Notes under the pieces: generated by a model
What the model was told of the DNA's origin: nothing
The model's input: the letters and a program-made list of their open reading frames with translations, nothing else
The model's database searches: none
Shown here: piece by piece, positions 61,293 through 64,000 of the stretch
Numbering within the stretch: position 1 is the stretch's first letter
Layout: every line of letters starts with the position of its first letter
Made by a program: the position numbers and the translations under genes
NCBI GenBank assembly: GCA_016712465.1
Contig: JADJQZ010000001.1
Span: 4,340,001-4,404,000 of the forward strand
Reading direction: 5' to 3'
Length of the DNA: 64,000 nt
Origin: Candidatus Obscuribacter sp.
GTDB taxonomy: Bacteria > Cyanobacteriota > Vampirovibrionia > Obscuribacterales > Obscuribacteraceae

Positions 61293-63159
61293 AACACCAG
61301 CGGCTGAAGAGCGACGGCGCCGGTTCGACGGTGACCGGCGCGCTTATGACATCGGCGCAGTCTTTGCCGGACCGCTTCAAGATGCGCCCCCGGGCGTCCA
61401 CGATCACCGAGGGTCCAAGGGCGGTGGCAAAGACGAAGGGGCGATTGTTCTCAGCCGCCCGAAAGACGCTGAACGAAATCATCTGGTCGCTCAAAATCGA
61501 CCGCTTAAACCAGGCATTGTCGCTGCTGTCGGCGAGAATCTCAGCCCCGGCGCGCACCGCCTGGCAGCTTAACTTGGGAAAGGCATTCTCGAAGCAAATG
61601 AGGGAGCCGACGCCGGTGTCTTGCAGTTTGAATACCACGGTTTTGTCGCCGCAACTTACTCTTGGATAATGGCTTCCGGTGCCGAAGAAGAGGTAGCGCA
61701 TGGGGGTGCGCTCAATCCAGTCGGGCACGTACTCGCCCATGGGCACCAGGTGCTGCTTGTAATAAACTTGCGGCAAAAGCGCACCGTTTTTATCAACGGC
61801 GCAGGTGGCGTTGAAGCCGCGCCCCTGGCTATCAGTGTCTCGAATGCCTACCACCCAGGCTTGCCGGTTCTTAGCTGCCAGCGCCGCCAACTGCGGCAGG
61901 GTGCCTTCGGTGGAGCTGAAGTTGACAGGCATCGACCACTCGGGCCAGATGCAAATGCTCTCGGGCGGGCACTGATCGCAAAGGTAGAGGTACTTGGTGA
62001 AAAGGCTCACAGGTTTGACGCCGTGAGCGCGGGAGTTGGCTCCAGCCTGGATTGCGGAGACCACAACGGTGCGGGTGGATGATGGAGCGGCTGCACCCCG
62101 AAACGCCGCTGGCGCTGGCGAATTAGTCGATGCCGGTGCCGTAACCGACGCAGGTGCACTAGCCGATGCAGGTGCAGTGGTAGATGCAGGTGCAGTGGTC
62201 GACGCAGTTGCATTAGCCGACACCGGCGCAGTAGCCGGTACAGCCGTACTAGCCGGCGGGTAATTCGCCAGGCGCGTCTGCCCATACATATAAACGCCGG
62301 CGCAAAGAAGCACTATGCCTAAACTGTTGAGCAAAAGAGACTTTCTGTCTGGCATGGTCAAACCGGCAAGGCTGCTACCGCCAGCTCTATCTTTGAAGGC
62401 ATAAGCCACAAGGGCAGCCAGGCTTGTGTTGACCAGCATAATGAAAGCGCTGATGCCCACCCCACCAACAAACGGAGCCATCTGCAGCAGCACCACATTC
62501 TGATACTGGCTGTAGTGCAGCGCCGAGCAGGCAAAGCCGAGCAACTGGGTAGTATTGCAAAGCCTGTCCACCAGCACCCAGAGCAAGGGCACCACAATGA
62601 AGCTGGGCAGCTGCCAGTGGGCGAAAGAGTGAGAAAGTGTGTGTGAGTGGGGGCGGGCGGGTTGATTTTCGGAGGCACTGACGCGCCGGGGCAGAAAGCC
62701 GCCGGTCAAAGGCAGCCACTTGAGCAGCAGGGCAAAAACCGAAATGAACACGCCCTGCCAGGCTGACACAAGTATCCAGAAAATTCCCCCGAGTAATTCG
62801 CCGGGAATAACATAGGAGTTCTGAGCAAATACCGGTCGAAAGGCAAGAAACCAGCTCAGGTAGACGAGATTGTAGCCGGCGCCAAAGGCGAAGCCGCGCC
62901 AGGCGGATGTCCAGGGTTCAGAAGCGCGCGCCAGCAAAATTAGCAAAGCGCAGGGGGCAAGAAACGCCAGGTAGCTCTGCTCAAACCCGGGCGCGGCTAG
63001 CCCGCCAATGGCACCGCAAGCCGCCGCCGCCAGGCACCAGAGAATCTCGCGTAATCTACCACCCGGGCGACAAGGCACACCCACCGCCGCGCTCGCCATC
63101 TGCGGCGGCGCAAGCTCAGTGTCGGGCGCACTCTTAACAGGAGTTAAACTCAACCTCAA
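61288..63159 (-). CDS. lnt: apolipoprotein N-acyltransferase Lnt
   Basis: Adds the third acyl chain to the N-terminal Cys of lipoproteins at the periplasmic side of the inner membrane, the last step of lipoprotein maturation. Protein of 623 aa from TTG, longer than the usual 500. About seven N-terminal helices are followed by a nitrilase-like domain with catalytic Glu407 (IWPEWSMPVNF), Lys468 (YYKQHLVPMGEYVP) and Cys522 (GSLICFENAF). Two insertions explain the length: about 165-195 in the membrane part, and an Ala/Thr/Pro repeat (ATASTTAPASTTAPASASAP) at about 300-350 before the nitrilase domain. It implies three-chain lipoproteins, consistent with a diderm envelope. Its stop lies in a tandem repeat. 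Confidence 0.93.
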   Translation of the reverse strand: MRLSLTPVKSAPDTELAPPQMASAAVGVPCRPGGRLREILWCLAAAACGAIGGLAAPGFEQSYLAFLAPCALLILLARASEPWTSAWRGFAFGAGYNLVYLSWFLAFRPVFAQNSYVIPGELLGGIFWILVSAWQGVFISVFALLLKWLPLTGGFLPRRVSASENQPARPHSHTLSHSFAHWQLPSFIVVPLLWVLVDRLCNTTQLLGFACSALHYSQYQNVVLLQMAPFVGGVGISAFIMLVNTSLAALVAYAFKDRAGGSSLAGLTMPDRKSLLLNSLGIVLLCAGVYMYGQTRLANYPPASTAVPATAPVSANATASTTAPASTTAPASASAPASVTAPASTNSPAPAAFRGAAAPSSTRTVVVSAIQAGANSRAHGVKPVSLFTKYLYLCDQCPPESICIWPEWSMPVNFSSTEGTLPQLAALAAKNRQAWVVGIRDTDSQGRGFNATCAVDKNGALLPQVYYKQHLVPMGEYVPDWIERTPMRYLFFGTGSHYPRVSCGDKTVVFKLQDTGVGSLICFENAFPKLSCQAVRAGAEILADSSDNAWFKRSILSDQMISFSVFRAAENNRPFVFATALGPSVIVDARGRILKRSGKDCADVISAPVTVEPAPSLFSRWCF

Positions 63160-63290
63160 TACCCTGATTCAGTCGGTGCTAGCCTATCCCAAGCAGCACA
63201 TGACTTCCATTACAGAGGGCTTATATTGGGCGCTCAAACAGGCTCGACGGTAAACTAAAGCCGGGCTGCCGGGTGTTGGAGGATGACCAG

Positions 63291-64000
63291 TTGCAAGCGG
63301 CTGGGATAGATAAGCGCGACCGCAAGGGTTCGGCATGGCGCCTGCTGGCTACCGCGCTGGTGGCGGCAGACCTGGTAATGCTCATACTGAATCAGTCGGT
63401 GTTGAACTACCGCTTTGGCTTAAATGAAATTTCCGCTGCCAGGCTAGACTTAAATTTACTGCTGGGGCTGAGCTTTCTCTACTTCGCAATACCGCAGGCT
63501 GCTGGGGGAAGAGCAGATAAAGAGAGTGAGGTTGCTGCCAGTGACCATGTGGCAACCTCTCCGCCCGGCGACAAAACGCTACTCTGGTTGATAGCCGCCT
63601 ACGCCCTAGTGCTGCTCACGGTTACGACTTTCACCAGCAGCAGCGGCGACTTGCTTATGAACATCAAACACACGTTGCTGGCAATCTTACCGATATTCGC
63701 CTTCGGCTACGTTTGCCCCAGAATAATGCGGCGCGACAATTACGTGGCAATCTTTCTGATTCTGCTTGCGATATTCTCTGCCCACACACTGCTCACCATC
63801 TGGCTCTGCCTGACTAACACCCATAGCTTCCTCGGGCGCGACATCACCTGCCTGGTTGGGCGCGCTCAATATATATTCGGACAGCGCGGGCAACTGGTCA
63901 CCGGGCTCACCTGGAACCCAAACACTCTCGCCGCCAGCCTCTTAATGCTGCCGGCTATTGCGGTTGAAACCGAGGCGTTAGTATCTGCGGAATGGCTGAA
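63291..64000 (+). CDS. O-antigen ligase/polymerase-like membrane protein, cut by the window end
   Basis: Open frame from TTG 63291, with GGAGG eight bases upstream, to the window edge (at least 236 aa). Helices: LLATALVAADLVMLILNQSV, LNLLLGLSFLYFAI, LLWLIAAYALVLLTVTTF, TLLAILPIFAFGYV and VAIFLILLAIFSAHTLLTIW. The loop QRGQLVTGLTWNPNTLAASL is like the Arg-Gly-x-Phe/Leu-xNPN segment before the catalytic loop of O-antigen ligases and Wzy-type polymerases, which join or polymerise lipid-linked glycans in the periplasm. It fits the GT-C genes upstream. The C-terminus is not in the window. Confidence 0.7.
   Translation, partial: MQAAGIDKRDRKGSAWRLLATALVAADLVMLILNQSVLNYRFGLNEISAARLDLNLLLGLSFLYFAIPQAAGGRADKESEVAASDHVATSPPGDKTLLWLIAAYALVLLTVTTFTSSSGDLLMNIKHTLLAILPIFAFGYVCPRIMRRDNYVAIFLILLAIFSAHTLLTIWLCLTNTHSFLGRDITCLVGRAQYIFGQRGQLVTGLTWNPNTLAASLLMLPAIAVETEALVSAEWL

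Overview
The window looks like chromosomal DNA of a non-photosynthetic diderm bacterium with moderately high GC. Lnt, an O-antigen-ligase-like protein, a BamE-like tail and many signal-peptide proteins point to an outer membrane. The mix of PATAN/DUF4388, DUF4384, WG-repeat, TPR and DUF4173 proteins resembles the Melainabacteria/Vampirovibrionia side of the cyanobacterial phylum (for example Obscuribacterales). That assignment is an inference from gene content; there is no rRNA here to settle it.

Layout. 1-8.9 kb: overlapping minus-strand genes ending in a permuted papain-like protein; a PATAN/degenerate-GGDEF regulator; then a DUF393 protein, a two-domain rhodanese and a large secreted TPR protein. 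9.5-11.2 kb: an insertion sequence with about 50-bp inverted ends, a frameshifted DDE transposase and a tiny winged-helix passenger ORF. 11.4-20.1 kb: a DUF6088-like regulator, a YheT-type hydrolase, three very small membrane proteins, two DUF4384 proteins (one also carrying PATAN and a split trypsin-like fold), a DUF429 protein and tRNA-Arg(TCT). 20.6-29.9 kb: membrane and secreted proteins, a Gly/Met-rich repeat protein, tRNA-Leu(TAG) with a terminator, and a WG-repeat protein. 29.9-38.2 kb: mostly minus-strand secreted TPR, metalloprotease and hypothetical genes, including a paralogous pair in which one copy has TGA exactly where the other has Cys. 38.6-42.4 kb: nadA, nadB and a type-I phosphoribosyltransferase-like gene in one operon, supplying quinolinate for NAD synthesis. 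42.4-55.3 kb: secreted paralogs around a HipBA module and a DUF2252 remnant, a frameshifted repeat protein, a GNAT enzyme, and a Fic protein behind a strong palindrome. 55.3-64 kb: an envelope region with two GT-C-like membrane proteins, an RDD protein, Lnt and an O-antigen-ligase-like gene cut by the window edge.

A theme runs through the whole window. Short degenerate tandem repeats with a different unit each time (14, 16, 17, 23, 24, 32, 37, about 40 and about 43 bp) sit between genes, often overlapping the stop codon of a gene so that the stop is copied in several frames. Similar low-complexity repeats appear in frame as insertions inside otherwise conserved proteins (NadB, Lnt, DUF4173, GT-C). 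This suggests a genome with unusually active short tandem duplication. The two strongest single-locus leads are the TGA/Cys paralog pair at 31.7-32.5 kb and the PATAN domain inserted in a trypsin-like fold with a Cys at the nucleophile position at 16.4-18.8 kb.
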